From Acanthaster planci (Eukaryota; Echinodermata; Asteroidea; Valvatida; Acanthasteridae): DNA of 60,000 bases. How positions within the stretch are numbered: the first letter of the stretch is position 1; each line of letters starts with the position of its first letter. Under the pieces are notes generated by a model. It was not told where the DNA came from and did no database searches. It worked only from the letters and a program-made list of their open reading frames with translations. Shown in pieces: positions 23,299 through 36,601 of the stretch. Both the position numbers and the translations under genes were made by a program. Location of the stretch: NCBI RefSeq assembly GCF_001949145.1, contig NW_019091385.1, forward strand, positions 1,742,046-1,802,045. Reading direction: 5' to 3'.

Positions 23299-23362
23299 GG
23301 CAGCTTTAATCATTGAATACACAAGTCTAGAAGAAAAAGTGAAATGTTTCTGAGCTCGTGTC

Positions 23363-23368
23363 AATAAA
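23363..23368 (+). promoter_or_regulatory. Polyadenylation signal AATAAA (distal)
   Basis: A canonical hexamer followed within 20-35 bases by a GU-rich stretch (GTGTTCGTGTGTTATGT), the usual downstream element. It is the better candidate for the main TAF1 cleavage site, near 23,385. Confidence 0.7.
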
Positions 23369-23390
23369 GCTATTGCCTAAAACGTGTTCG

Positions 23391-26300
23391 TGTGTTATGT
23401 CTTAAAACTAACATTTCCTCCACAGTATAACCTACAAGAGTGCAATTTTCTTCAGTGTCATCACAGTTACATTTTTCATGCACCGAGCCTAAAAAAAAAA
23501 TTGCAGTAACATCTTCCTGTCATTTTGTCACCAGATTTGTGGAAATCGGACATGCCGTTCGCGCGCAACGTGCATTTTCCCGAGACAGGTCAGCCCGAAA
23601 TCCATTCTTTTTCCGTGGCGTGCTCGATGCATGTTGGCCGACGCGTTTGTAGTCATGAACCTCAAGTGACCACAACATCCAAAACCTATGTTGTATTGAA
23701 TGGAAACTTAAGCTACCATTTGTGTCTTTACGTGCATAGCGAATTCAAAACTACCGAGTGTATGACCCTGAGTTCGGGGGAAGGGGGGCGGGAATCTACC
23801 CTGCCCAGGTGTGACATGGTCTTTGAATATTAAATGGAAACAGTTGGCTGAAAAGCCCTTTCGTCAGACTGTAGAAAGGAAAGCATTTAATTTCCATTTT
23901 CAAGTTCACACAAAATGTCAGCAAACACTTTTTTCCCTCATGTTTGACTTTTTCTTTCTTTTTTTTTTAATGTGTACCATTCTATTTGCTCAGTTGACAC
24001 CAGCCAATATCTCGCCGCCACTTTGGTATGACTGCCAGCTAACCTCTTCATTCAAGACCTTCAGTTTTTGCAAGACTGCAAAACCAGCTCAAATTTCAAG
24101 GCAGTGTGATCTTCCGATTGAAGAGAAGATCCTCAGCTGAAGTCTTTCCTCGTCAGTGATCCGCCCAATCAAGAGCGTTTCGGTCGTCTCGACTACCCGA
24201 CGTAGTACAGCATGAGTGTTCAACATCGGCGAGTCAATTTGAACTCATCGAAGATTGGTAGGGGGTGGGAAAGTTGCTCCATTTTCACCTACGTGTTTGC
24301 ATTGGATATTTCCTCCTTGTAGAATGAACTAAAAGGTTGAGGTAATGTGTGGTGTATTGCAAGGAGTACATTTATCTCCGTGCTGAAGAAAGAACATATT
24401 CTCGGCATTTTAGTTCATCAGAACTTACTGGGGTTACTGGGAAGGAGGAAAACGAAGATTAAAGGGGAATCATGGACGACAGGGAGTTTCTTTAGTTTCG
24501 AGCAGATTTTTTTCCGGGGAAGTTGTAACTCAAGGAGAGCCGATGAGACATGAGTTACGGGCGTACCGTTTGAGGAAGATAATAAAGCCCGTCCGTTTGG
24601 GAATAAATTTATTTGTATGTTCGACACCGGTCTGACATAAAGGGTTTGTACTATCGACTAAGGGTTTGTTTTATAGACGAAATGATGTATTTGGACTTTA
24701 ATTTCATGTTATATCCTTCTACTACTAATATCGGCTACTCTGCTAGTGTTCTTTCTCTGAAACCAGCAATGCGAGACTCCACAGGAAATATAGAGTAACG
24801 TGGTCTGATTCAAACCACGAAACTAGCCTAGCCACCTGTGCCACAAAACCGACGACAAGGGAAAACTCAGCCGTCAAAAAGAAAGTCCACAACGACCACA
24901 AAAATAACCACAGGAAAAACAGGAAGCGCTACTCCTACTGGAACGACCCCAAATGTACATGTACATGTACACGTATTCGACAATATAGGCCTATATGTAG
25001 TTATTATTTTAACTCCCCAATTCAATTATTAATTTTTTTCCCTCTCCAAGTGATGTCTTGCTAGCGAAGAAATCTTCAATGGTGTATGCAAGAAGAGACT
25101 AATACAGTAAACAAACGAATGTTGTGTTCACTTGATGATAGGAGAGTCCTTCAAAAAAGGACAAAGGTGGTCCTGTGATAAAGTCAATAAATCCTGTCGT
25201 TTACGGCCGATGCGGTGTCCAGGTTTTTAGATCGATGGTAGTTCGCAAAAAGGGAATTTTTCTCTCGATAATTTTTCACCCGAGATGGGATGCTTGCTGC
25301 TGTAATTCAAACTTGTCAAGAGCTGGTGGAAAATTCCGGGGAAGAGTTGGCCCCTTTCCCCACCTGTACTGAGTGCTCACTCTCCGTGGCAATAACTTGA
25401 AGCATAACCCGAGTGAACTTTGGAGGAGAATAATAATGTCATCGATTTCCAACATATTATACATTATGCCTAATCACATTGGCAAGCTGTCGGGTAACGT
25501 GTGCATCACGCCATCTTCAAAAATGCTTGATTAAACACTCGACCAGACGGAGTGTGGAGAATCGATCATAGATTGAATATCATAATGTGTTTAGTGGTCA
25601 GTAGAATTTAAAAGTTGTTACAGATATACAGTAGATGGGTTTACTACACCATGGAGCACACTTGGAGTAAAACAGTTAACTTCAAATTCAAAGTTACCAC
25701 AAGTCTTTATGAATCGAACGGTAAAAGCGGGGCACCCCACCGCCAACCCTGTTCTAATGTAAACGCTATCCAGGGGAGAAAATAATTTGACAGGACTGCA
25801 AACCCCAGCCTATTTTGCTAAATTTAGCGAGCTATTGCCATCACTGCAGGTATGTAAGCACTTTGAAAATCATAGATAGGCCTAAGTCATGAATGTCCGA
25901 GTGTTAAAAAAAAAACAGTTCGAAAGCAGAACCTGAGTTGTCAAATGTATAAGTTGGTGGCGCTATGCAGTTTCTTCTAGGATCGAACCTCGGATGCTTT
26001 TGAGCCACCTCCTTTCCCAGTCTTATTTCGTGCTACTTGCCGAGAACTTTCTTCCTATCTGAAAGCTTGAATAATTCAATCTGTAATGATTAGGCATCAC
26101 TGTAGACAGTAACGGTCTGGGTTATTTATGAGGAACCACGATGAACTTGAAGCAATGTGTCATCAATTGATCATTGTGCACCGGTCGTGCATTCATAGCA
26201 TTTCATTCTTCGTAAAATCAAAATGAAACAGGCGCCATTTGAAAAGTCGGTTTGGTGTTCGCATGCCCAACAAAATAGGAGCTTTGCGAAATTAATCATC

Positions 26301-29300
26301 CTATTAAAATGGAAAGTGCATCGCAAAAGCGAAGAGATCGGAATCACAGAGCCGTAAGGCATATGCGGAGTTTAATCATTGTAACACTCCCCCCCCCACA
26401 GATGTAGATTGGTGATGTAAGGCCCACGCAGCCTTGAATCGAGTGCAATTGATGAAGGTCAGAGCTTCAATAAGTCCTGAAGACGGTCATTACATTTTGT
26501 CGTCTTTTTGGATTACCCAGTCCGTGAGATGAGAGAAAGTAGTACTTTAAGATCTAATATCAACACCGTGGAGAAGAAGGCAACGACAGCAGAGAAGAGA
26601 CAGAGCTTGAATACAAGTGAAGTTTGCAGAAACTACATTCACGATGAGAGAAAAGGAATAAAGAGGTAGAAAGGTTCAATGCTGAATGGATACAACGAAG
26701 AACCGAAGAATGAAAGAGACAGGCCTATCAGCGTGACAAACGATGATTGAGAAGGAAGAGATAGTGGAGGAGACGACAAGATGAAGATAAAATGTCCTTC
26801 ATTGTGGTTACAGGCGGTGATCAAAAGATCAAAAAGAGGTTTAGAAAAGGACTGATTACAAGTAAATGAAAAACATGTAAGTGAAAGTAAGTTCAGTTTT
26901 TAAAAAAAGGTAACCGAAGTTGAAAAAAGCCACTGGAAAAGGACTGCGGGGTTGAACGGAACAAAGAAAGGACTGTCTGAGGTCGCTGCATAGACGAAGG
27001 ATCAAAAAGACGGAAAACTCGAAGCAGATGAAAATTTGTGAGGGGAAATAGGGCCTATGGGGTTTTTTTTGAGGGGGGCAAGTTTGGCAATCTACTCCCT
27101 GTTCCTCTTGGAAGATTTTTGTTTCCTCCCAAGTTCAGCGCACGTTTGCACTCACAGACAAACATTTCGGCCTTTCCATCGAACTCGCGACAAGATTTCA
27201 GCGAAAGAGGAGACGGCACTTCTGCCTGCTGCCAGAGGGGGTGAGCAGTGCCCTCCTTCACTCGCTTGAGGGATGCCACCGAGCTGTCTCAAGACAGAGG
27301 ATGACCAAGACAAATCCCTTCTGCATCTCCCCTCCCCAAGGGTGCTACTTCATGTTTCACTCTTGCCTCCGATGCTGACGGCTAATCGATGAGTCTTGCT
27401 GTATAGTATAATTTTGGCTCGCGTGGTGTAAATTCTTTTTCCAGTGAGTCCCCTCTCCCCTTCATCCCGGTGCTGATCCTCAATATCACTTGGAGACGGC
27501 TATATGTGAGCTCGGGTCATTCGACAAACTATTCCCATGGTGTGATTTTTGGCTCATGTTCCTTCCTAGCAAAAACACAGGCATTCCTCATCGAAGTCAT
27601 TGTAGCGTTTTCGGGATCTCGTCTTGTTGTTCTTGCCAAACACCGTGTGTATCGTTTACGTGGACCTATTAAAAAAAGGTCTGGGTACTAATGAAGTCGA
27701 TGGGTCGTATCATTTGCACCCAGCAGGTTATTCGTAGGAAAAAACCTCCAGTCACATCATATGCAATTTTGCTTTGCGCTAAATTGGCAAAGATCCTACA
27801 TCCACAGACATGCCAACACTAAAATAAAACGCTCGAAACGATGTCCGAATTGGGTGCTGCAGAACATTAAAAGTGTCTTTCTGAACGTATGCTGTTTTAT
27901 CATTTCACATTAAAAGTACATTCTTTCGCTTTACTTTTAATAATTTCTCCATTAACATCATTTTTCAAATGATTCCACCATGTTTCTTCTTGTCAATCTC
28001 AACTCCCAACAAGTTTTTGCACGTTTAGCAGGTTCCTGTAGTGTTTATTTGGACGATTGGTCATTGGCGTAGCATGGTCATAAAGACCTGTTCTGTCTTT
28101 AACGAATTATTTATGACATTTCCAATCTTTTTGAAATGATCCCAGCGCCTGTCTCATTATCCATAGTGTTACATTGGTAAGACAAGAATTTCACAGTCCA
28201 TTGAATTTCATGATTAATGTCATTCAGCTGTCGCGACAGGTGCAGACCGAAGTCGTCTCGCATGAACTAGTTTGCGGTGAACTATCTCCACGGCAATACC
28301 ACAGAGAACCATCGTTTTGACCGTTGTTTTATAGTCGCCCGTCATAACAGCTGCCGTTGTCATTGTCGCAACTACTAAGTCGATAATGTCAAAGTCACCA
28401 TCGCCGCTCTGACTTGCACGGATCACTCTCCGGCTCTTTACCATATCTTTCTATAAAGCTTTCTTTTTGCGGTCATAAACGGGCAGCCCCCACTTATACA
28501 TCGTGATTCACTAACCTTATAGGGACTAGGCATCATTTCGACACGTACTATCAATTGATGTCATATTAAGTAATGATTTGAGGTGAGAGGAAATGAAAAC
28601 GGAGTACAGGTGAATGAACGAAAAGATTGAAATAACATTAAGTTAACGAATCAAAACTGCATAACAAATCAAAGTAATATTATAGTTACTGAAACGTACA
28701 TGTATGTACAGATTACATTTTCAGGAATGAATAATGGAGAGCTGTCCTGTAATTGTTGTCATTGAAGTGATACACCCAAAACGTCGTCGTCGTAATCATC
28801 ATCCAAGGACGCACCTGCGCTCTCGATGAGCGATTATCCGTGGATGACATACACCGCGGTCCCTCGCCGATGTCCCCAGCTGGAATAGCACCGCTCGCTT
28901 CTTCACACCTGGCTAATGACTAACGCAACTCCAAAGCTGACCCGATTCAGTACATCTATCTCCCCCCCCTCATCATCGCGGTCTTCTCAGTATCCTTTTT
29001 TCTCCAGGGGCAGGCAAGTGTGGGCAATTATTATGGCGAGAAAGTTGCAGGAACTCGATCTTGAAAAATGTCAGCATTGGATGCCATCTGTTGAAATCAA
29101 TAATTACACCCCCGGCTCTTGGCTTCTGCTTTGCTCCATTTCCTTCTCCTCTATCCTCTGAGCTGTAGACAGGGAATCTCTGTTCCGAGCTCAGGGAATA
29201 AGTTTGGTGTCAAATATAATCACCAGCATCAGCCAGTGTTGCCCGGAATGCCAGTTGCCTTCCATCGAGACATGGAGTCATGCTGTCATATCATGAAGTC

Positions 29301-32300
29301 ATGCAGACAGACGGTTTCATCAATAACTGCAAGTCCAGCGAATCATCGCAGAGATGGGTATTCCAGCCACCCGTTTACCAGTGAAATCAACAGAATGTTG
29401 AATTAGCTCTTCACAAAATGTGGTATGGCGCAACAGTTTCGGCAAAATTAATAACGTAGCTCGCTTACCTATTCGTAAACGCTTGTCCAGGCTCTGTTGA
29501 TGTCCCCTCCCGAGGATTTCAACGAGGGGATGAATAAGAGTCACTTGTCTAACAAATCATTCTAATCCCTCATGGCTCATGGCCATTATACAATAATAAC
29601 TTTGAAAAGTAAAATTCAGTGCTAACACGTTTTACATTTATCACCGATTCTAACATCTGCGATGGCAGGACAACCAGCTGTGAAAACTAGCGGAGGGACT
29701 TTTGCAGCAGAAGAAATGTTCTTTTGTAAAGACAGTGGCGGTCATTCTGGCATATTGCCCTTTTTTCAGAAATATATCTAAAGCCCATTTTGTGACAAGC
29801 TTTTCATAAATTGGTAGGCAAAGGTCCGCAGTTGGATTTCAGAGCCCAGTGAAGCCTATCATAAACTTAAAACCGAATTATGACACAGACTGTACAGTTG
29901 GCACATCGCTATTCCGATCTTTAAATATTTCATGGACAAATTAAATCGTCAAATTTATGACGGCAGTATAGGTAACAGTTGAACCTTTTTCAGTTTTCTC
30001 CAGAGGTAGAGTTGCTTACTTTGGTCAGTTCGACTGACAATGGACACCCTCTCTTTTTGCCCACTTATAGATTCGGCTCACAATTGTTGTTCTCTCTCAC
30101 CACTCTCACCGCTGATGTAAATTTGAATTGCACATGGGTCACAAGGCAATGTCATGGAGGCATAGTGCAAGATCTGCACTTTTTTTGAACCCCTCTCACG
30201 TCGCATTGAAGTCGACCTATTAGGCAAGAGATCAAGAGCCACTTGATCCATAAAAGCCCTTGTAGGTTGTTGCCCTGTCTCCTTCTGTTTCAGTCCTGAT
30301 GTTTGCCGTTGTCTTAGTGGCGGCGTGGAGTTGATACTGTGCCCAGAGCTGGCGTGGCGAAATGCGGGCTTGTGACAACTCATCAACGACACATCACCAC
30401 AAGGATCTTCTGCTGGGCGTTCCGGATCATGAAAGTTACCCTTTTTTTCTCCAGTCCCTGAGAGCACAGGGGTGTTCAAAGTCTATTCGAGGAATGGATT
30501 TGCCCACAGTGAAATCAACTGTCGATGTGTTATTTTCCTCCACAGAGTTGTTGATGCATTTCGGCCGCCTTGGGTATTGGTTGCGATAGCTTGGAGGACG
30601 TTAGGAGTAGCATCTGGGAATTCAATCAAAATACACGTAGAACCACCCAATGGCCTTCCAAGCAGAATCTGTTGTGAAGTATGCTGCAGCGCTTACTGCT
30701 TCATAATCAGGATTCCAAGGATGTCGTTGTTGAAATAAATTTCTGGTTTTCGATCTGATTAATAAATGTTGTTGATCAATACACATAGTACACTCTGCCA
30801 AAGAAATGTATATGGGACAACATATATATATACAAAACGTGGCGTCATTATTACATGTATTAAATGCCAGGCACTTGACGCCAATTCACTTCTTCGAAAC
30901 AATAACAGTGTGACGTCACACTAGTTATATGAACCTTAGTGTATTCATCAGTAACTACTTGCTACAAATCCTGGTACGATCCTGCCCAAGGCAATGCCCT
31001 TCCAATCTACAGGTTCACATCTAGGAGTCTGCAGAACGATAGTCCTCCGGATAGGCCTAGAGCTTTAACCCGTCGATCTGTTGTCAGTCTGGAGCTTCGG
31101 ACGACGAGTAATTACATGTGCTCATTGTGTGTACCAATTTCATGTGACTGAAATATAGCCTAGTGGATGCATACCTTTGAAAATATTAACCTTTGTCTTT
31201 GAACGTCTTGTCAACAGTCTGGGATAACGGTTGTTGCTTTAAATAAACCTTTCCTGTGAGTGCACCCTTTTTTCTTTCCTTTAATAGGGAGACCAGCGAA
31301 ACGGCGCCTCTAAATTGTATATCTGAAAGCGTGTAAAAGGGTTTGTTTTCAATCAATGATTTCTGCCCTTTTTGTGCATCAAATTCTATATTTTAAAAAG
31401 CAGTTGTGTTGTAAAAGAACTGAAATTTGTGTTCGTACCATTTATTATGTCTGTTTACGTCGAGTTTTGGGTGTAAAGTATGATGAAAATAATGTAAGAT
31501 CGGAGCCACTTAAAGTGCGTCAACAACTGTGTGCGGCCATCTTTGTTTGTTGTCGTGTGACATAGTCTTGTCTAAGCCTAATATCTCGTGAGTGTCAACC
31601 GGGTTTGAAACAATGATGTCATCATCTTGTAGAGCTTATAGCACTCTTCATTTGATGTACGACTCAAGGCATTTAACCAAAGCACCGTCAAAACTATGCT
31701 ATCAAAACTGTACTTCAGTGATCTTTCACACATCACTATAAATTTCACGCCTAACTCAACTGACCTGTTACTGTATACATGTACATGCATCCTGTGTTTA
31801 TTATTGATAAAGTTCTCCATAATAAAAGATATTGTTTACTTTACACTTCCACTGTGACTTAACTACAGATCTTTGTCCAACTCTGGCATGTCTGGAAGTG
31901 GGACCGATGAGCAATAAGACTCCATGTGGTTCAAATACATTGATGAAAAGAAAACTTGTGCCCACCCCAAAAAGTGACGGACCGATTACACCTATTTTTA
32001 ATAACAAAAAAATTCATAACTTTACTATACTTGCAGCTATTGAGCCACATTTTATACCATTCAATTTCTTTTGAAATTACCTTTCCAATAGTACTAAGCT
32101 TGTGGGGGTCAAATAAAAAATCCTGGAAAGTGCCGGACTCCTTACCTTTAATATTTCTAAACCCAGGTTTTAATTGATTTACACGCAGCGCAAGTGCGCA
32201 ATCTGTTCGCAATAGATCTTACACGTACAGGTTCATCATTATTTTCAGCACGCGCAGAAAATGTGTAGGCCCTCGATAACTAGTGCATTCTTTTTACCAC

Positions 32301-34830
32301 TTGTTGCCATATATATGTACATGTACGTGTACTTCAATGATTACAAACATTAAAGTGAACATTTCCTTAGGCTTTGACATGGGTACCAGTACGTGTATAT
32401 ACGAGAGCATAGTTTCTGTTGGCATTAACGACCTTGCATTCTTTAGATAAAGCCTTTTTGACCTCTCAGACAACCTCTCTCAACCTAGCATGGCACCAGT
32501 GTTAACTTGTAGTCGAGTACCAAGTTCTCTGCCAAATATTGCACCGGTCAGGAGGGAATCAAGCTGGAGTACATGGGCCTTTGTATGGTAGATGCACAGA
32601 ATACAGGATAAATGTAAGACTTCAGACACTCCCAGTTTTGTAAAATATAAGTTTTAAGGAGAAAGTATTCGAAAAGTACTCGGCCGAGTCCTTTGGTCAT
32701 AATCAACTTGATTATAATAAAAAGTAATGTTCTAAAATCATTTTATTTTGTAAGCTTAACTTTATGCATGTACGATCAAATTCCCTTGTACCCCGGCTTT
32801 AATCCCTCAAAACCAGTTCAATACTTGGCAGAGAACTTTTTACGTGTACTCAAACGTACACGACGACAACGCTGCAGCGCACATTAAGCCACCAATTCAG
32901 AGGATAAAGTGTCTTCAAGTTGAGGAAGAATGCCCCCAACTTACAGTTGTGCCGACGTCTCACGAAAACTGTCAATTCATGCTGAACTTGGGTCCGACTA
33001 ATTCAGCCTGATTGTACGATGGAGTCTGTGATCCACGGCTGTTCGTTCCCCCAGTACTTCATCGGGGCATTTGAAAAAAAAATGTTATTAAACACGAACC
33101 AGGGTACAATGACATTATGTAAACATTGTTAAAAGGCCTGCCGTGGTTACCTCAAGTGTCTGCCGCTTCGCTGTCTGTCTTGGCGACCTACATTCCATAC
33201 AAATTCTTGCAAACGTTTCCAATTCTCGTTTTCGTACGACAAGACAATTACGTTTGGCCAGATATATAACTTGCACCGTCAAACACCATGTCAGGCCGCA
33301 TCAATGTCAGTGTTGCGGCCTGTATTAAAAGCAGTGATGTTATCCCCCGACGCACAGCTTACAATATCTCCGCATTAGGGCAGTGATTACGGAAAACCTC
33401 CGAACATTAACCGGTCTCTCTCGGGTGAGATTCAGAAGATTCTTGGCCATTGCAATCGTGAAACTCCTCACAGGCAGTATCGCACCTGCACTGCCCAGGT
33501 GATGAATTAATGTCTGCTCGGAGCTGACATTGACTGCGTAATTAAGCCTGGTTTGCACGTGAGACTATGCAGCACCGGTAGGCCCCTTAGTCAAGGGCAC
33601 ACACTGCATCATATCAACAGGGACATGTACAGTACATGTACATGTACATTTCTGCATGTACAGTACTCGTGAGCCTTTAAAATCCAGAACGGTTGCTGTG
33701 TGTTTTGATGTGGGCCTTATTGAATATCGGCATGATTTCATATGTGTTTCGTAAATTTGCCAAGTAGGCCTATTAATAACTAGTTTTAATGAACACAATC
33801 AGCGTTATTGTGTAATACTTCTTTCCCCTATATCTTGTAGACACACAGCTACTGACTGTGTTAATATTGATATTTGAAAGACCAGGAGAGTTACTCTGTA
33901 ACCTAAAAAGGAAAGAGCTTTAAGGGAAAGACAAAATATAGTTTTCGTTGTGTGGACTCGTTGCTTCTCTGTAACCTGACGACGTGTTCGTCACTCTCCA
34001 TGGGCCTCTTATTCTAAAGGTAGGCCGGAAGTTGAATGCACAAGTTGGTTGGTAAAAATCCCGGTAACATGTTTTTGCTCCGTAGCCATACGTATACATA
34101 CACAATCATGGAACCGCACAACGATTCGCAGAGCCAGAATAATTAGCGTGCATGGTTTGCCTGCCCCGGCCTACTTCGGTGAATTTAGGTGAAGCCATAC
34201 ATTATGCATGGATACGTGCTGGTGGCTGACATACGGACAGTTTGCTCGCCAGTTGTCACCCAACGCTTCAGGACGCACGACCTACCTGACAAGTGACAAA
34301 CAGCCCCAATAACGGTCTGGTCAACCTAACCCTCGGGGACAAGAATGTCCAAAGGTGCACTTTCTCTTGACTTTTTGGCCAACTTTTCTTCTTCTTTTTT
34401 ACCTGGAATTTGACTGATATAGTTCTGCTGCAAATCCACAGTATTTGTAGTGACTGGAAATATGCCTAAAGCCTCTCTTTCACGTGTACCTTAATTTCAC
34501 AGAGTTCCCGCTAAAAAAGCAAGTTGCAGAGCCTACTCTGTTGGCGCATGCGGCAACGCCATTTGCGCATTTTTTACCTCGCATAGATCATTTAGGGTAA
34601 GCGATTGGCTGGCAGCGAATGATGCGCAGATTGAGAATCGCACGCTCCCCGCACGCATGCACCGAAGTCCACTTGGCGACTCGTGTGACCCGGCGCTACA
34701 GCATGCTGCAACTTCCTCTCAGCTGCTGGACTGAAGTACATGTAAGGCTACGACTTCATTCCCAAGGCAAGTTGTTGGTTCCTTGATTTTTTAACCGCAT
34801 TATTCAAATAAGCTTGATCTATCCATTTTC
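23391..34830. other. Intergenic, no gene recognised
   Basis: About 11.4 kb after the TAF1 polyadenylation signals. ORFs are short (at most 133 codons), open on both strands in places, and match no family I know. Notable small items are a 12-bp palindrome TATAGGCCTATA (24,984-24,995), a purine-rich stretch (26,530-27,020) and TACATGTA clusters (24,954-24,975 and 33,622-33,667). Confidence 0.6.
33622..33667. repeat. TACATGTA palindromic simple-repeat cluster
   Basis: Successive overlapping ACATGTAC units (GACATGTACAGTACATGTAC and onward) form a short self-complementary array. The same octamer recurs across the window, for example near 8,835, 10,785, 16,390, 18,071, 24,955, 31,780, 32,315, 36,210, 42,155 and 55,975. 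Confidence 0.8.
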
Positions 34831-34834
34831 TCTT

Positions 34835-34868
34835 CAAACATCGATCGATCGTTCTCTTTTGATCGATG
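34835..34868. repeat. GATC-rich tract, left
   Basis: Contains AACATCGATCGATCGTTCTC and then TTTTGATCGATG. The reverse complement of this unit recurs at 36,602-36,700 beyond the right inverted-repeat arm. Confidence 0.75.
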
Positions 34869-35005
34869 AAAAAAGAGCGATGAATAAAGAGCAATGGAAA
34901 AAGTGCGACGGAAAAAGACCAATGTTAAAAGAGTGATGATGATAGAGCGATGGAGAAAGAGCGATGAAGGAGGATCGCGGGAAAGGGAGCGATGTCGAAG
35001 GTCGA
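34863..35005. repeat. Degenerate minisatellite, about 14-bp unit
   Basis: Roughly ten imperfect copies of a unit like AAAAAGAGCGATGG run in tandem. Unit length varies between about 12 and 16 bases and the copies have drifted. It adjoins the left GATC-rich tract, from which it may have grown. Confidence 0.75.
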
Positions 35006-35379
35006 TGAAATTATATTTATGCGAACGGTGCACAATTTTATGTGTGTGCACATGCGTACACACACGTACTGTTCCCAATTCTGCGTGTTAAGTTGGAGTG
35101 GAGTTCAGCCGCCACCATGAATTTCGTTTGTGTTTTCCAGATTGTTTTCTTAACAAGGAGCGTTTTTGTGGTTAAGAAAATAGCAAGGGAAACCGGTTTG
35201 TGTAAGCAAAGGTCAAAGAATAATCGGTTGATTTTCAAATTGTCGAAAGCCTATGCGGGATTATTCCAAGAAAATTGAATTAGAGTTTAGGGAAGGGAAA
35301 GAAGATTGGTCATCAACTGACCAGGGCTACTCTTTATTTTATTTTTCTTACTGTTTGATTTTATATACAGCATGCAGAG

Positions 35380-35615
35380 AAGTTTTTGATTGATGTCAAT
35401 TTAATACACTGGTAGTGATACCAATGCACATGTACGTGCATAGTTGAGCTCCTGGATTGTACCATAATACATATGCAAAGTTTTTCTTTAGTAGTAGGAA
35501 GTCAATACGGGTCTCTTGCAAGGCCACAATAATGGGTGGGTAACTCCTGTCAACACGCAGGGGGTACAAAACTCTTATCTGGTGCTCGGCGACGCCAAAG
35601 CTCGTCTTTGTACAT
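35380..35615 (+). repeat. Inverted-repeat arm, left
   Basis: The reverse complement of this segment aligns along about 240 bases with 36,362-36,600. The best blocks are TTGGCGTCGCCGAGCACCAG then ATAAGAG, ATTATTGTGGCCTTGCA, AACTATGCAC and CCAG(T/C)GTATTAAA. By eye I estimate 70-80 percent identity with small indels. The arms enclose about 750 bases. This could be the termini of a foldback or DNA transposon, or two opposite insertions of one repeat. Confidence 0.85.
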
Positions 35616-35671
35616 CAGCGGTTTCGTCTCCAACTCACTTAATGACTTGATGTCGTCACTTTAGCTTTAGA

Positions 35672-35724
35672 GCAACAAGGTCGTATTTCCTGTACAAACC
35701 AAATGAGAGTTACGACCTTGTTGC
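35672..35724. repeat. Perfect 14-bp hairpin
   Basis: GCAACAAGGTCGTA (35672-35685) is the exact reverse complement of TACGACCTTGTTGC (35711-35724), with a 25-base loop. It lies just inside the left arm of the larger inverted repeat. Confidence 0.9.
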
Positions 35725-36361
35725 ACTGCGGGTCGCTATCCGTAATTATACGTGTGCGCTGTACGTTTATAAGTCACCCTCCCCCAGAGCTTAATTTATT
35801 AAGCCTGAGCGTTATAGGGCGTTCCAAGGTTGGGGTTTTTCATTTAAATAGTTTTTACGCAACTGTTAAAGTATGCTCCACTCCCATCACGAAAAATTAA
35901 TGGCCATGAACGTTACTGAGGACGTACATATCCCGTCAACCGCTCCATGCTTTGTATATAGGCCCCTATATCTCATCCGTGTGCATTCGACATCCGGGCA
36001 AATGCATATGTATGCAGACCACACGAGTGCGGATTCACAAAGAGGTCATTCATTTACAAATGATTATCACGCAAAGGATAGCGGTGTAAACCCTGTACCG
36101 ATTTTTACATTTTTGACCATTTCACCATGGCTACTGGCAGCCCACCTAGTCGACCGTCTGCACTCAGTTTGATTCCCTCACTAAATCTGGGCAATACGGT
36201 TGGAGCCATACCTGTACATGTACGTTAGGATTTGTGTCAACAAAGCTTGCTCCCGAATGCACAGCCATGTGTTGAAAGGGAGCATGAAGGTGTCTGCAGT
36301 GGTTTGGGAGGAGTTTGGCAAAATGTACAGGCTGTAGACCCAGTATTTTCTTGGGGGGGAT

Positions 36362-36600
36362 GTTACACAAGCGAGCCTTGGCGTCGCCGAGCACCAGATA
36401 AGAGTATTGTAGTTTTTGTACCCCTACGTGTTGACTGGCGTTAGCCACCGATTATTGTGGCCTTGCAGGAGACAGGTATTAACTTCCCAGTTACGTATAA
36501 CACTAAAAAAGAAAATACATTATGTACTATTAAGCAGCAAAACTATGCACATTTATTGTTATCAACCAGCGTATTAAAACTGACATTAACCAAAATGTTA
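36362..36600 (-). repeat. Inverted-repeat arm, right
   Basis: This is the partner of 35,380-35,615 in opposite orientation. The similarity stops abruptly at about 36,600, next to the GATC-rich tract. No transposase-like ORF lies between the arms. Confidence 0.85.
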
Positions 36601-36601
36601 A

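Larger units (their letters stand above)
22409..23385 (+). other. TAF1: TAF1 3' untranslated region (predicted)
   Basis: AT-rich sequence from the stop codon to just past the second AATAAA. No ORF in it resembles a known protein. The end point is inferred from the polyadenylation signals and not from transcript data. Confidence 0.75.

Noticed and set aside
24891-24975. A frame reading HNDHKNNHRKNRKRYSYWND and then PKCTCTC, faintly like a cysteine-rich growth-factor tail.
   Set aside because: The Cys-Thr run comes from the TGTACA repeat that is common across the window, and the rest matches no family I can name. There are no supporting splice sites or neighbouring exons.
25978-26015. Minus-strand GAGGTTCGATCCT resembling a Pol III B box.
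   Set aside because: No A box at a suitable distance and no T-arm pairing; a chance match.
30078-30479. 133-codon minus-strand ORF.
   Set aside because: No recognisable domain, no splice or promoter context, and the opposite strand is partly open too. I treat it as chance.
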